Of a stretch of 64,000 bases of DNA, positions 24,260 through 38,099 are shown in pieces. A program made the translations under genes and the position numbers. The stretch is from Plotosus lineatus (taxonomy: Eukaryota > Chordata > Actinopteri > Siluriformes > Plotosidae), in assembly GCA_024760905.1 (NCBI GenBank), contig CM045745.1:7795282-7859281 (forward strand), written 5' to 3'. How positions within the stretch are numbered: the first letter of the stretch is position 1; the number at the start of each line of letters is the position of its first letter. The notes beneath the pieces are model-generated. The model was not told the DNA's origin. It did no database searches and worked only from the letters and a program-made list of their open reading frames with translations.

Positions 24260-25250
24260 CTCCTTAATTAACCCTAGAATGGTTACCCTCTATTTTGGTA
24301 ACATGGACGGTTCACCCAGGAGAATTTTACTCAAATTTAAAAATGAATACATTTTTTTAAAAATACTTATGAATAAAAAAAACATTTACTTTGAAAATAC
24401 TCAATGAAAATACAACTCTTCATCTTTCATTTATACTATTTTAACTTACAATTGCGGTATATAGGAGAAAAACACCCAGGTTGCACAACACACCTAAATG
24501 GAAACTGTGGGAGAAATTCTCCCGAAATGGGCCAGGGAGCAAAAACTAACAGAGACAGCTGGACCACACACCCACCCGTAATCAAGTCAAGCTAAACACT
24601 GAAGCTACTGGGCATGTCAAGCAGGAACCACGCTGCCAAACGTATGAGTTACAAAACCACCTCGAAAACACCGAGAGAATTCCATCCTGGCAACCATTTA
24701 AGGGTTAATGCGGATTATGTTGTTAAGGCATCCCATCAGCTACCTACATGGTTTGGCCACATTCAGATGTCCGTGTTCCATGTACAGTTTAAACCTCTTT
24801 GCACCTCTTTACAGCTGTTTTCCATCGTTTAAAAACAGGAAATATCAATACATGTGCAAGGTTAACTATGATGCTCTGTAATTCAAGATGGATTTGCAAA
24901 TTTCACAGGCAGAACAGCACAGAATGCATCTCACCCATCATGTTTGATTTGGTATGTTGCATGAACCTTTAGCAGAGTCATGGTAACCATGCATCGTGGT
25001 TTCTGAAATGCTTGGTTTTTCAGTTTCACATTACAGTGCAAATCTGATATTTTCAAATACGCACACCTCAAATTTTGTTGATGCCATTTTAGGGCGAAGA
25101 GAAAGATCAGAACAGAGAAATAATTGTGCATTTTCAAATTTACTTAGACAAGGGTCGGAAAATTCTGGAAAAATTTAAAGTTGGAAACGAGTGTAATTGA
25201 ACGGATGAGTTTGTAACTATAACCCTTAATGTTGCTAATTAACCCTGAAT
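24260..25250. other. intron 3, nothing recognised
   Basis: AT-rich unique-looking sequence between two SINEs; the frames are short and without family resemblance. Confidence 0.55.
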
Positions 25251-25266
25251 ACCCAGCATGGGTGGA

Positions 25267-25590
25267 GGGCAGTGGTGGCCTGGTGGTAAAGGGTGCTGGA
25301 TCGCTGATACTAAGGTTGGGGGTTCGAGTCCCACTCTCCACAAGGTTGTCACTGTCCCCCCAGCGCAGCGAACTGGGTTATCAAAGGCCGGCCATATCTC
25401 TCACTGTCTTTAGCAAAAGAACCATTGCTGACTTTCGACAAGAGTAGCTGCATAGTCATCAGCGTGTTTCCGCTCCTTGCAAAGGGTTGTGCCAGAAAGG
25501 GCATCCGATGTAAAAACCTATGCCAAATCAAACATGCGAATGAGATGAATACCCCTGAAAAGGGGGAAAAGCCAAAAGGAAAAGAAGAGG
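25267..25590 (+). mobile_element. SINE, RTE-tailed form
   Basis: The head gcagtggtggcctggtggta, box B gggttcgagtccc, the core, and the shortened RTE-type 3' tail (gaatacccctgaaaaggggg) are present. It ends gaaaagaagaggaag. Confidence 0.87.
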
Positions 25591-26470
25591 AAGCATAATA
25601 CTGTATATAAAAAATGTAAAAAATTAACTCTACAGGTTAGTCATGAACAAGAAACTTAAAAAAAGTAGAATTTTCACAAAACAACCAGATTTAATTGATT
25701 TTCTACCCGGCACTAAACATTATAATACACACACAAAAAATTGAATTAAAAAAAATCTCCTTTTTAAAAGACACTATACGAAATAAGTGTAAGAAATGCT
25801 TGCAAGTATGTCTGGTTAGAATAATAAAAGTATATGTTTGTTTCTGATAAATTTTGTATCCAGTACTCGACCTTCCCAGTTCATAACAGTTAATTCCTAT
25901 ACATTCCCGTTAATTCTCTTGGAAATTCACAATATCATTTTGAAATATTGCTATATTTCTCCGGCTTAAGTGCCCATGGAAAATCATTGCTTTGCAACAT
26001 TAGAGTGGAGAGATAATCAATCAAGTAAATTAACTACTAACTAGGAATCTAGTCAAGTTTGAAACACATGAACGCACCTAAACTCAGCTTGGCATAGCAT
26101 AACCATGGCTCTGAATACCAAGCACGCACTTAATAAGGGCTTTAAAAAATTTTAAATAAATACTTTTAGATTCCAGTCAGTACATTTCCACGCATAGTTA
26201 TGTCAACAAGGCCATTTAACTGGACTACTGTCTTGTTCCAATACACAAAAGGGACATGAAAAATATAAAAAAATAAAATAAAAAAAAGATTCCACTGACT
26301 TCATTGCAATAGTTGGTGATATGTCTACTTGAAGTTTGTTAATATTGAGCTTTTTTAAAATTTATTTAATCACACATCAAAATAAGTGAACGGCACAAAT
26401 TAGTACCATGTTGTGATAAAAATTGTGCTGATGTACAGTTGTACAGTTGATGTTTATGTTTTACTAAATA

Positions 26471-26936
26471 CAGTGGTACCTTGGTACTCAAACACTTTAG
26501 AGATCAAACAAATCGGAATTTGATAAAAAAAATCCAGGATTTTTTTGTCCTGGAAGTCGACCAAAATCCGGAAGTCGAACGTTAAAAAAGCGTGAGAAAA
26601 AAACGAGACCGAAAGGGAAAGGAAATGCACGCTTTCTGGAAGTCCAGAAGTTGTTGATACTATGTATCACCCTGATAAAGTTAGCAGCGCTGTGAACACC
26701 TTTAAGAATGAGGTCATGAGCCACTTCCTTAAGGTTTTGAAAAGAAGCCAAAAACAAGCCACGTTAGAAATCTTCTTCAAGAAAAGAAAGGGACATCCTG
26801 AAGAAGAGTCATCCATGCCAAAGCAAGTAGCAAGAGAAAAAACACCTTTGGTTGATTCACCTGAAGCTGTTATGGAAGGGGATCCTCCTCTCTCCCAACA
26901 CTTACATATGCCAACTGCTCACCACCACAAAGGTTA
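26471..26936 (+). pseudogene. Tigger/pogo-like element with transposase C-terminal relic
   Basis: The left end cagtggtaccttggtactc is followed by a frame from 26662 reading FKNEVMSHFLKVLKRSQKQA and then TLEIFFKKRKGHPEE. This resembles the variable C-terminal tail of Tigger-type transposases (QxTLDxFFKK). No DDE catalytic domain is present and I see no right end before the LTR-like sequence at 26.99 kb. Confidence 0.6.
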
Positions 26937-26988
26937 AAATTCTTATCTTTATTGTACTGTGGTTTTTATTTTAATGTGTTATAGTCCG

Positions 26989-27398
26989 TGTTGTGAGAGA
27001 CTCTGGTTTTGGCGGCCCTAACTCTCTCTCTCTCTCTCTTCATGCATGCAGGCGCTGGAGAGGGGTGTGGCTGTCACACAACGGTGGCGCGCGAAGCACG
27101 CACACCTGATTCCACTCCGCAATCATCAGGCTATAAAGACGAGCAGCACGCTCCTCCCGGTGCTAAAAGATTGTCCCTCTTCGCGGTCCCGTTTCTCCAT
27201 GATCTCTCTGGCTCCTGGTTCTCAGCTCCGTGCTCAACCAGTTCCCACAGTTTGATTTTCATTTTCTCCACGTTTCTAACAGTAACTACGATTTCCCCAT
27301 GCTCTAGTGCCTTTCCTGTGAACAATAAAGCTCCTCCGTTTTCATCACACTCTGTCTCCTGCATTTTTTTGATCCGGCTGAATGTTCCTGGCATCACA
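26989..27398 (+). repeat. probable solo LTR
   Basis: A 410-bp unit begins TG and ends CA. It holds a TATA-like ctataaagac near 27.13 kb and a polyadenylation signal aataaa near 27.32 kb, followed by ctctgtctcctgca. The order TATA, poly-A signal, end is that of an LTR. There is no internal gag-pol next to it. I could not find a convincing target duplication, so the ends are approximate. Confidence 0.45.
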
Positions 27399-27759
27399 GA
27401 AGGGCTAGAAGATTCTGTGATGAAACTGTTTCAAGAGCTTTTACCAAAACACCGAATTGCTTGTGCATTCTTTTATATCTGACGTCGAAATAGCCGTTGG
27501 ATTATTTCTTTGTAGAAATATTTACAGCTCTAGACATAACCCTATCTCTGTTTACTTCTGTTTATGCTGCTTCTTTTGTACGGCAAGTTCAAAGCCCGTG
27601 ACCAAAATTGCAAAGCATGCGCCGATCTCCGAGTCCAACTCTAATCTGATTAAACAGCATACAATAAATAGCTCAACTATAGTCAAGCTATCCAACAGTA
27701 ATAGTCTGACTTCATGTTCGATTTAGTTCAAGTTTATTCCAACATGTTTACATTGGAGG

Positions 27760-28085
27760 AGGCTGTGGTGGCCTAGCAGTAAAAAGGTGCTGGATCACTG
27801 ATCCCAAGATTGCAGGTTCAAGCCCCACTCTGAACAGGTTGTCACTGTCTCCCAGTGCAGCTAACTGGGTTATCAAAGGCCTGTAGTGTCTCTCACTGTC
27901 TGTGGTAAGAGGTTCATGTAAAATAATCATTGTTGACCTTCGTAAAGAGAAGCTGCATGTTTCTGCCCTGCGATGGCCTGGCGAGCTGTCCAGGATGTAC
28001 TCTGCCCTCACCCAAAGTCGGCTGAGATGGGCGGCAGCCTCTCCGAGACCCTAATTAGGATTAAGTGGTTCATAAAATAAATGAA
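27760..28085 (+). mobile_element. SINE, L2-tailed form
   Basis: The head gtggtggcctagcagtaaa, box B aggttcaagcccc, the shared core and the tail ccctaattaggattaagtgg are all present. Target duplication is not clear. Confidence 0.85.
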
Positions 28086-28397
28086 TGTTTAGAGTGGTTT
28101 TAAAAGTGCAGTTTTACCTGTCATGTAAATGTACAGTGTGCCCGATTTACGTTTACTTGTATTTTTTGAAACCATTGTATGCAAAATACATACAAGTCAA
28201 GGCTCTTTTCTGAAGATTTAAGCGACCCCATTTTGCAAATCATTCAACTGAAGATGGCAAAATCATGAACAAAAGTTTAAAAAAAAATAGGTGTCAGTCA
28301 ACAACAACAAAAAAATGTATATAGTTTGACTATTATTTGATGTATACAAAGTAAGCAGGAGAAACAAATAGAGAGGAAGCGGAACTATTAACATAAA

Positions 28398-28745
28398 CCA
28401 GTGATCGCAAGTTCAAATCCGGGTTAATGCCACAGCCGTCTGTGACAGGGAGTCCAATGGATTATGTAGCCGAGCTCTCATGGGAGGGAGGGAGAGATGG
28501 AGGGATGGCATACATTCACTTCCCTGTCACTCACAGTGATCACCAGCCAATCACGGGTGTCTATGAGCTCATTTGTACTAAGAGGGCAGATAGTGTTTTC
28601 CCTCAGAGTGCGTTAGACCGTCCCCAAATACACAAATACACAGTTAGAAAAGAGGCTGGGGCTAGCATTTCATTGTCACAGAGGGTGTGTGCATGCGTTA
28701 GCGAGAAGAATAGGAATCTCCTCAGTGTCGATTTCTCAGGCATTT
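28398..28745 (+). mobile_element. SINE-like repeat, family D, second copy
   Basis: Matches 19185-19548 over the box B-like start, the cacttccctgtcactcacag block and cgttagaccgtccccaaata. It diverges near 28.72 kb. Confidence 0.6.
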
Positions 28746-29078
28746 CCTCTCAACCTCTTCACCATTTCTCCCTGTTGTTTCTATAGCAACCACGGGTACC
28801 AAGCTTCCCCTGTGTCAGTTATTATGTGGGAAACGGAAGCAACCACTATAATTTGTAAGGCTGCATGTGAGAAAAGACACTGCAGTAATGAGGTTAAGTA
28901 ATAACTTTAATGGCAACGATAAAAGAAAATCATTTGGCTTTCGGTTACATAGGTTCAACTCACGTCATGTTAAACTTCCAGAGGTAGGTTGCAGTGTATT
29001 ACACTGTCTGCTCTCAGCCCGATTCGAATTCTTTACAACTGGGTATGTTTGGGCTAAAAAATGGAAAATGAACGTAGA

Positions 29079-30381
29079 GTGCAGTGGAAAGGTTTTTGCC
29101 CCCTTGAACAATTTCTGACAGTGACAAACCTACAAAAAATGTCAGAAATTGTTAATTGCATTTATTAAGGGGAAAAAGCATCTGAACCTACAAGGGCCCA
29201 TGTGAATAAGTAATTGCCCCCTAAACCTAATATCTGGTTGAACCACCTTTTGCAGCACTAACTGCAGTCAAGCGTTTGCGATAAGAGGTGATGAGTCTTT
29301 CATATCACTGTGATGGGATTTTGGCCCACTCTTCTCTGCAGAATTGTTGAAGATCAACCAGATTGGATGGTTTTCTGGCCTGAACAGCCTTTTTCAGGTC
29401 ATGCCACAGCATCTCAATAGGGTTCAGGTCGGGACTTTGACTAGGCCACTCCAAAACCCTGATTTTGTTCTTTTTTCGCCATTCAGAAGTGAACTTGCTG
29501 GTGTGCTTCGGATCATTGCCTTGCTGCAGAACCCAGGTGCGCTTTAGCTTGAGGTCTCAGACTGATGGACGAACATTCTTCACCAGGATTTCTTGGTAGC
29601 GAACAGAATTCATGCTTTCATCAATCATGACATGTCGCCCAGGTCCTAAATCTGCAAAGCAGGCCCAGATCGTCACACTCCCACCACCATGTTTCACTGC
29701 TGGCACAATGTTCTTTTTATCAAATGCAGTGTTCCTTTTGCACCAGATGTAACGGGATGCAGTTCTCCCAAAAAGTTCAACGTTAGTTTCATCAGTCCAT
29801 AGGACATTTTCCCAAAAGCTTTGGGGATGATCAAGATGATTCTTGGCAAAAGTTAGTTGTGCCTTGATATTCTTTTTTGTCAACAGTGTCTTTCATCTCG
29901 GAACTCTTCCATGGATGCCATTTTTTCCGCGTGTCTTTCTGAAGGTGGAGTCATGAACCTTGAAATTAACTGAGGCAAGTGAGGTTTGTAGTTGTTTAGA
30001 AGTGGTTTTTGGATCCTTTGTGACTTCTCCGGTTAGTCTGCGCCGTGCTCTTGGAGTAATTTTGGTAGGTCGGCCACACCTGGGAAGGGTCACTACTGTG
30101 TCATGCCTACTCAATCTATGAATAATTGCTCTGGCAGTGGTCTGCTGGAGTCCCAAAGATTTACCAATGACTTTGTATCATTTCCTAGACTGAGACATTT
30201 CTATAATCTTCTTTCTTGTTTGCTCTTGAAGCTCACTGGATCACGGAATGATGATGTGTGTTCAGTATGGCCGACCTCACCTTGTCAGACAGTTTTTATG
30301 TTAGGGATCTCCTGATTGGATGTGTCTGGCAGCAATCAGGCCTAGGTGTGGCCATGAAGTTGAACTCAGTTGTTCCCTATA
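29079..30381 (-). mobile_element. Tc1-like DNA transposon, inactive
   Basis: On the minus strand, 30156-29893 encodes the DNA-binding region (GLQQTTARAIIHRLS; RCGRPTKITPRARRRL). 29883-29557 encodes the first catalytic block (WTDETNVELFGRTASRYIWC; KHGGGSVTIW), and the rest continues in other frames to SPDLNPIE near 29.43 kb. The second catalytic Asp is replaced by Gly (QQGNDPKH). The end at 29.08 kb starts cagtggaaaggtttttgccc. The other end is cut at 30.38 kb by a Tigger-like TIR element. Confidence 0.88.
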
Positions 30382-30855
30382 CAGGAATCCCTCGCTACGT
30401 TGCGTTTCATTTCTTGCGGCTTCAGTGCATCGCGTTTTTTTTTTTTTGTTTGTTTGTTTGTTTTTTTAATATTCATTGAATTAAAAAATAAGGAAATTGA
30501 GGAAGAATAGGGGGAACGGTTAAGGAAAATGCCACAAAAACAAGGCCAATCATACAAAAAAAACCCCTGAAAATCTCCCATCAAAACTAGTTACATTGTT
30601 GTCAGGTGCGCATCTGTGTGCATGCGTCTGTGTGTGTATTTATATTTTATTTACATCTTATGCATTATTTTTAATGTTTAATTGTTATTATAAGCATTTC
30701 TTGCATTGAATATGTATTTATTGATATTATATACACATATACATGTACATATACGTCAGTCGGGGGGGGGGGGGGGGTTTAATCCAACTTTGCGGATTTC
30801 GATGGTTGCGTGGGGATCTCAGTCCCAATTAACTGCAAGAAGTGAGGGATCCCTG
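30382..30855. mobile_element. TIR element, cagggatccctcac family, TA-flanked
   Basis: The ends are caggaatccctcgctacg and agtgagggatccctg with TA on both sides. It cuts the right end of the Tc1 element at 29.08-30.38 kb. It contains a G17 homopolymer near 30.76 kb. Confidence 0.8.
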
Positions 30856-31339
30856 TAATAAGATTAATCACAATTACCTCATCTTTTAACAAGGAGGGGC
30901 AGCTACTTTTTCACAGAGATTCATGTAGATTTGGATAGGATTTTTCATGTAGATTTGGATAGGTAAAGTCTTCTGTTTTTCCTCCGATAAATCTGATATT
31001 ACAGACTGCACCATATCGATCAACTTACAAAGCAACGTTCCCAAGCATGACTTCTGTCTAGCATGTGGTGTTTTGTTCAAAACAAGTGCCTGTAGACGGT
31101 TACCTCTCTGAAAATGAAAAACATAATAAGCCATTAATCAGTGCCACTTCGAGATTTTCTCTGAGACAGAAATGGAGCCGGAAAGGCTTGGTATCCCCAA
31201 CAGGTTTTATTATGCCAGGCAACTGTGTGTGACAATGGATGCTTGATAGAGCCTGTTACTGCCTTACCCGCTGATGCCTTCCTGCCATTTTCAAAGCTTT
31301 TTATTACAAGGAAAATCAACCTTATACTTTTAACACTCA

Positions 31340-31680
31340 CTATTCCTCATTTGCTGAACCACTTAATCCTTCCAGGGTCATGGGGAGGCTGGTGTCCATC
31401 TCATCCGACATTGGATGAAGGCCAAATTTGCCAGATCGTCGAAGGGAAACACACCAGCATTTACACTCACATTCACGCCAAAAGGAAACAGCAAACAGCA
31501 AGCCAGCCTAATGTGCATGTTTTTGGACTGCTGATGGAAACCGAAGTACCCCGAAAAAAGCGTATGCATGCACGGGAAGAACATGCAACTCCAAACAGAA
31601 AACACCCAAACCTGGGACTCAAAGCAAGGACCTTCTTGCTGTGAGGCGGGTGTGCTAACCACCAGGCCATTGTGCTGCCA
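31340..31680 (-). mobile_element. tRNA-headed SINE (same family), near full length
   Basis: The head with gtggttagcacacccgcctc lies near 31.66 kb, followed by the ttgcatgttcttcccgtgca body and an L2-like 3' end (accctggaaggattaagtgg). cttttaac is repeated close to both ends as a possible target duplication. Confidence 0.8.
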
Positions 31681-31791
31681 GTGCTTTTAACAGAGAGATT
31701 AAAATATGTTGCTGTGGGTTTTATGGGGAAATTTAGATGCATATGTAATTAGTAATTATTCTGTGCCTGGATTATATATTATGTGTCATAA

Positions 31792-31872
31792 CAGTAATCC
31801 CCCACCCCTTCATGTTTCCTACTTCGCGTCCCCGCAATATCGCGGGATTTCCCATCGGGAAATTAAAAAATA

Positions 31873-31909
<37 letters not shown>

Positions 31910-32628
31910 ATTCAAAATTCGTGTGCACTACATTCAACAACGCTACCCAACATGCTCTGTTCTCCTGTTTAACTTGAGTCTTCTCTGAGTTGCTGAGAAT
32001 CCAGCAAGCTAATTGGTCGATATTATATTTCCCAGCATCCAACATGCTTTTCCTCCCTCATGAGGAGGAATATAACTTTTATTGAGCTCAGGGGAAGCAC
32101 TGGGGTGCGGGAAAAATCGTGTTCACCGTAGTGGTGAGGAAAAAAACAAAAAACAAAATCACTGGGAGAGTATAACACGGAAACTGGTCGCGCACGGAGA
32201 TATTTATAGCACGCTGATGGCTGAGTGGCTTCTGGTGCGCGCTCTGGATTTCGCCTGCAAGTCACAGCCACGCCCCTCACCAACGCATGCAGTTGGAGAG
32301 AGGGAGAGAGAGTTAAACGCCTGTGAGTTTGGACACTAACATGATATGTACTAAAGCAAAGGTTTATTAAGGTTTAAGTATTTATTAAGGTTTGTTATAC
32401 AGTATTTATATATATTTATTGTCATTATAAGGTGTATAATTTATTTATATATTAATACACAATGCCTGTATGACATTAACATGCATGGAACACTTTAAAA
32501 TTAACTTCTATATAAACTTTATATAATACATAGGTGGATGGGTGTCCTTAAGAAGTGGCAGAAGTCATTTCACGGTTTTTTTTTTTTGGGGGGGGGGGGT
32601 GTTAACCGCGAAATAAGGGGGATTACTG
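31792..32628. mobile_element. TIR element, cagtaatcccccac family
   Basis: The left end is cagtaatcccccacccc. The right end reversed is cagtaatcccccttatttcg. The 837-bp interior holds a (GA)n tract (31873-31906), and a poly-G/T run lies just inside the right end. No frame resembles a transposase. It ends 66 bp from camk2d exon 3. Confidence 0.7.
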
Positions 32629-32646
32629 TATTCCATTCTGGAGTTA

Positions 32647-34190
<1,544 letters not shown>

Positions 34191-34192
34191 AT

Positions 34193-34480
34193 AGTGGTTA
34201 GCACGTCCACCTCATATCGAGCAGATCCTGGGCTTGAGAAAATTTGCATGTTTTCCTTGTGCGTACATGGGTTTCCTCTGGGTAATCTGGTTTCTTCCCA
34301 CAGCCCAAAGACATTCACATAAGGTTGGACCAAATGGACCCTTGGTTTAAGTGCGAATAATTGTGTGCGTATTGAACTAGTAATGGACTGGCTAGCGGGT
34401 CTGGGTGTACCCCACCTTGACCCAGTGTCAGTCAAGATAGGCTCAAGCCTTTCTGTGACCTCAGTAGGATAAAGCAAATC
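34193..34480 (+). mobile_element. tRNA-headed SINE (same family), degenerate
   Basis: agtggttagcacgtccacct, then tttgcatgttttccttgtgc and an L2-like end (gtgacctcagtaggataaag). Box B is decayed. Confidence 0.75.
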
Positions 34481-35294
34481 AGCAAATGAGTGAATTAAAA
34501 ACAGTGTGATATTTCTGATGTCTTTAGGACATAACTTATGTCAAATTTAAGACATAATCTGGAGCAAAAAAAAAAAAAAAAAATGATGTACTAGTATGTT
34601 TCCTGGTGATTGCCGGATGGAATAAGGGCATATGTTACTTGTTGTGCGGTAATAACCTAATTCATCGGTATTAAACTTGAGATCTGTGATCATAATCCGT
34701 TCCGCCAACTCATTTTAATTGGCCCGTGAGTGCTTTCAAAAGTATATGATTATCATACATTCCTGTCATCAACCATTACCATGAAAAATAATTCAGCGTC
34801 CATCCATCAAGTGTAGCCAAACCTATTATAAGTGTCTTTCATGGCCTCAGAAAAACTGCAAACTGGCATGTTGCTGTCAAGCACTTCTAGAAAAGGAAAG
34901 TAAATATAGTTAAAGGAAACAACTACAAACTAAACCAATCATGTTGCTATGCCGAGTTCATGGTTGCGGTTTTTCACTCGATTATCCCGCCCTTGGTGAC
35001 CACAATTTATTGATGTTGCCCTCAATGAAAACAACCTTGAAACCCCTGATCTAAATATCAGTGGTTGTATCAGGGCCTTGGGCAGTGTTGTGTATACACT
35101 CCTTTACTTGATATATCAGCTACCCTTAAGTGTGAAGAACATTAACACGCTTCATTAATTCCATCATGACTTTCTGCTTTCATATTTTATCTTCTATCTT
35201 TGTGTTTTTCAGTAGCACACGTAATTTCTTACAGCCAACAAGACCCAAGTTTTGTCTTACTAAATGTTTTTACACCCCCATATATTATCAGACC

Positions 35295-36003
35295 CTGGAA
35301 AGGAGGGGAATGAAGATTAGCCTCAGTAAGACAGAATACATGTGCATGAATGACAAGGACCAAAGAGGAACGGTGAGATTACAGGGAGCAGATATAAGGA
35401 AGGTGGAGGATTTTAAGTACTTAGGCTCAACAATCCAGAGCAATGGAGAGTGTGGAAAAGAGGTGAAGAAGCGTGTGCAGGCAGGTTGGAATGGTTGGAG
35501 AAAAGTGTCCGGTGTGATGTGTGATAAGAGGGTATCGGCATGAATGAAAGGAAAAGTGTACAAGACGGTGTTGAGGCCAACGATGTTGTATGGTTTAGAA
35601 ACAGTGGCCCTGGGGCAAAGACAGGAGGCAGAGCTGGAGGTAGCAGAGATGAAAATGTTGAGGTTCTCTTTGGGAGTAACGAGGATGGATAGGATCAGGA
35701 ATGAGTACATCAGAGGGACAGCACATGTAAGACGTTTTGGAGACAAAGTCAGAGAGGCTAGATTGAGATGGTTTGGACATGTACAGAGGAGGGATAGTGA
35801 GTATATTGGTAGTAGGATGCTGAGGCTGGAACTACCAGGCAGAAGGCCTAGAGGAAGACCAAAGAGACGATTCATGGATGTGGTGAAGGAGGACATGAAG
35901 GTCATTGGTGTAAGAGAAGAAGATGCAAAGGATAGGGTGAGATGGAGGCAGATGATTCGCTGTGGCGACCTCTGAAGGGAAAAGCCGAAAGGAAAAGAAG
36001 AAG
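35295..36003 (+). mobile_element. RTE LINE 3' fragment with TSD
   Basis: A 709-bp 5'-truncated RTE copy starts just after the FADD block (LERRGMKISLSKTEY). It carries the C-terminal region, with one in-frame TGA near 35.54 kb, and ends in cgaaaggaaaagaagaag. The 15-bp duplication atatattatcagacc flanks it at 35280-35294 and 36004-36018, which fixes both ends. Confidence 0.9.
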
Positions 36004-36379
36004 ATATATTATCAGACCAAGGTGTAACATGTTCAGCACCCTTGTGTGTACTTTTTTAAAAATTCACTAACTAGGTTTAACAATCTAAAAAATACCAGCT
36101 AAACTTTAGTGGTGATTCCTCCGGGTTAGCACAGCAGCCTACCCTCCTGGTGTAATCTCCGCGTTGTGGTGACTCCACTCCCCATCAGGACAACTCAGTA
36201 ATCCAGCTAAATCCAGACGCAGCCTCTAGTTTCAAGAAGAAGTTGCTTTCCCTCTTTTTCCCAGTGAAATAGTGACTATCTATAAAATTTAGCTTCGTGT
36301 CGCCCGAAACGAAAACTTGTCTACCATTAAAAATGGTCCGTCAAGTGTGAGCTCTCTGCAGCCATTATGAACACACAAG

Positions 36380-36962
36380 CCGTTGTGTATCAGCATTGAG
36401 AAATACTGTGGGTGAAATGGAACGTTCTCCTCTCTATCTGTACTGATAATATTATTAAGCTGAAAACTAAGATGAGCTCTCTGACTGTGGAGTTTGCTAA
36501 AATGGAAAGAAGACGTGAAGATCCAGGTGCAACAATAGAAGAATCCTTTGGATTCCTGAGGATTCTAGTTATTTGTCCTTTACTGTGACTGTATCCACTC
36601 TTCTTGACGAGGATCTCCTTTTGTATCGAGTCCACCGAACACTTCAACCAAAGCCACAGCTTGGTGAGCGCCCTTGCCCCATCACTGCACAGCTACATTA
36701 TCATACTGACTGTGTGGCTAATCTTCACTGTGCCACAAAACGGCAACAAATCAAGTTCAGTGACCTGTTCATCATAATTTTCCCAGACTTCACCACAGCT
36801 TGCTCCAGAGCTGCGTTTAATGGTATTTGCCACCAGCTACGCGCGATTCCAGGGATGCATTTCGGCCTGCTCTACCTTGCGCACCTCCGTGTCAAAAGTA
36901 TCAACCTTCCAAGAATAGAATGCTGCACAGTTGGCTTCTGTCAAGTCATATTCCTGTTATAA
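36380..36962 (+). pseudogene. L1/Tx1-type ORF1 relic
   Basis: The frame from 36573 reads YRVHRTLQPKPQLGERPCPI, then FSDLFIIIFPDFTTACSRAA and FNGICHQLRAIPGMHFGLLY. These follow the consensus of the L1 ORF1p RNA-binding and C-terminal domains (ERAHR, RPRPIIxRFL, FPDxS). The preceding 36.38-36.57 kb decodes, with frame changes, to a Leu/Glu-rich coiled-coil-like stretch. No RT partner is nearby. Confidence 0.65.
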
Positions 36963-37215
36963 AGCCTGAAATTTAGGTGTTCAAGGTATTGTCTGTTTGT
37001 CGACTTATTCTTATGGCAAAAGGAACACCAAGACTGTCTTGGTCTTTGAACTGCTCTTTGTAATGGCAGATGTGTAACTTTCCCATGGCCCACACAACAC
37101 CTTTGTAACTGAACTGCATCTGCATGACCGATGACCAAACACCTAACAACTATATACAATCCATAAAAAGGATATGGTTATGACATTATCTTTACATTTA
37201 ATAAAAAAATAATTA

Positions 37216-37560
37216 CAGTGATCCCCCGCTGCTTCAGTTTCTGCAGCTTCAGTGCATCGCGGGTTTTTCAAAAATACCGTGGTACCAAACGTTTTGGAGG
37301 TCGAACAAATCGGAATTCGAACAAAAAATCCAGAATTTTTTTGTCTTGGAAGTTGAACAAAATTCAGAAATCAAACTCGAAAAATGCGCGAGAAAAAAAC
37401 GAGACCGAGAGTGAGGAAAAGTGTGCGACTTCGGGAAATCGGTCTCTTTTGACTACTCGACCACTGTGTGCATGTGGATGTGCTTGCTCCTGTTCTACGA
37501 AGTACAGTATACCGTGTTTTTTTTTTGTTTACCCGATTAGATTCGCTAATGAACATGCCT
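37216..37560. mobile_element. stacked Tigger-like TIR element ends
   Basis: cagtgatcccccgctgcttc at 37216 starts one TIR family. From 37273 a second family end (accgtggtaccaaacgtttt, gtcgaacaaatcggaattcg) matches the start of the element at 26471. Both are fragments without coding sequence. Confidence 0.6.
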
Positions 37561-37743
37561 CCAAAGAAAGCTACTGAGAAAAATCAATTAAAAAAAAAAA
37601 AAAAATCAGTTAAAAATTTTTCATTTGTAAATGTTTATCCAAGTGTCTTTTAAGAAGTTTTCCTTCCATTAACTTTACTGCCCAAATCCAAACCATGATT
37701 TTTAAACTGTTGCTGAAATAGCATTTTTCATTTCTTTATCAAT

Positions 37744-38083
37744 CTTCTTCTTCTTCTTCTTCTTTTACTTTCGGCTGCTCCCTTCAGGGGTCGCCACAGC
37801 AAATCATCCGCCTCCACCTCACCCTGTCCTCCGCATCTTCTTTTCTGACTCCAACGACCTTCATGTCTTCCTTCACCACATCCATAAATCTCTTCTTTGG
37901 TCTTCCTCGAGGCCTTCAGCCTGGTAGTTCCAACCTCAGCATCCTACTGCCAATATACTCACTATCCCTCCTCTGTACATGTCCAAACCATCTCAATCTA
38001 GCCTCTCTGACTTTGTCTCCAAAACATCTTACGTGGGCTGTCCCTCTGATATACTCATTTCTGATCCTATCCATCCTCGTTTA
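37744..38083 (-). mobile_element. RTE LINE 3' end with TSD
   Basis: This is a 340-bp copy of only the LINE 3' end. On the minus strand it encodes part of the C-terminal block (RLRWFGHVQRRDSEYIGSRM type) and ends in a (GAA)n tail. The 14-bp repeat atttctttatcaat is present at 37730-37743 and 38084-38097. Confidence 0.88.
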
Positions 38084-38099
38084 ATTTCTTTATCAATAA

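Noticed and set aside
28776..28789. X-box-like gtttctatagcaac
   Set aside because: A single short match just past a SINE-like repeat with no supporting motifs; too weak to call a regulatory site.
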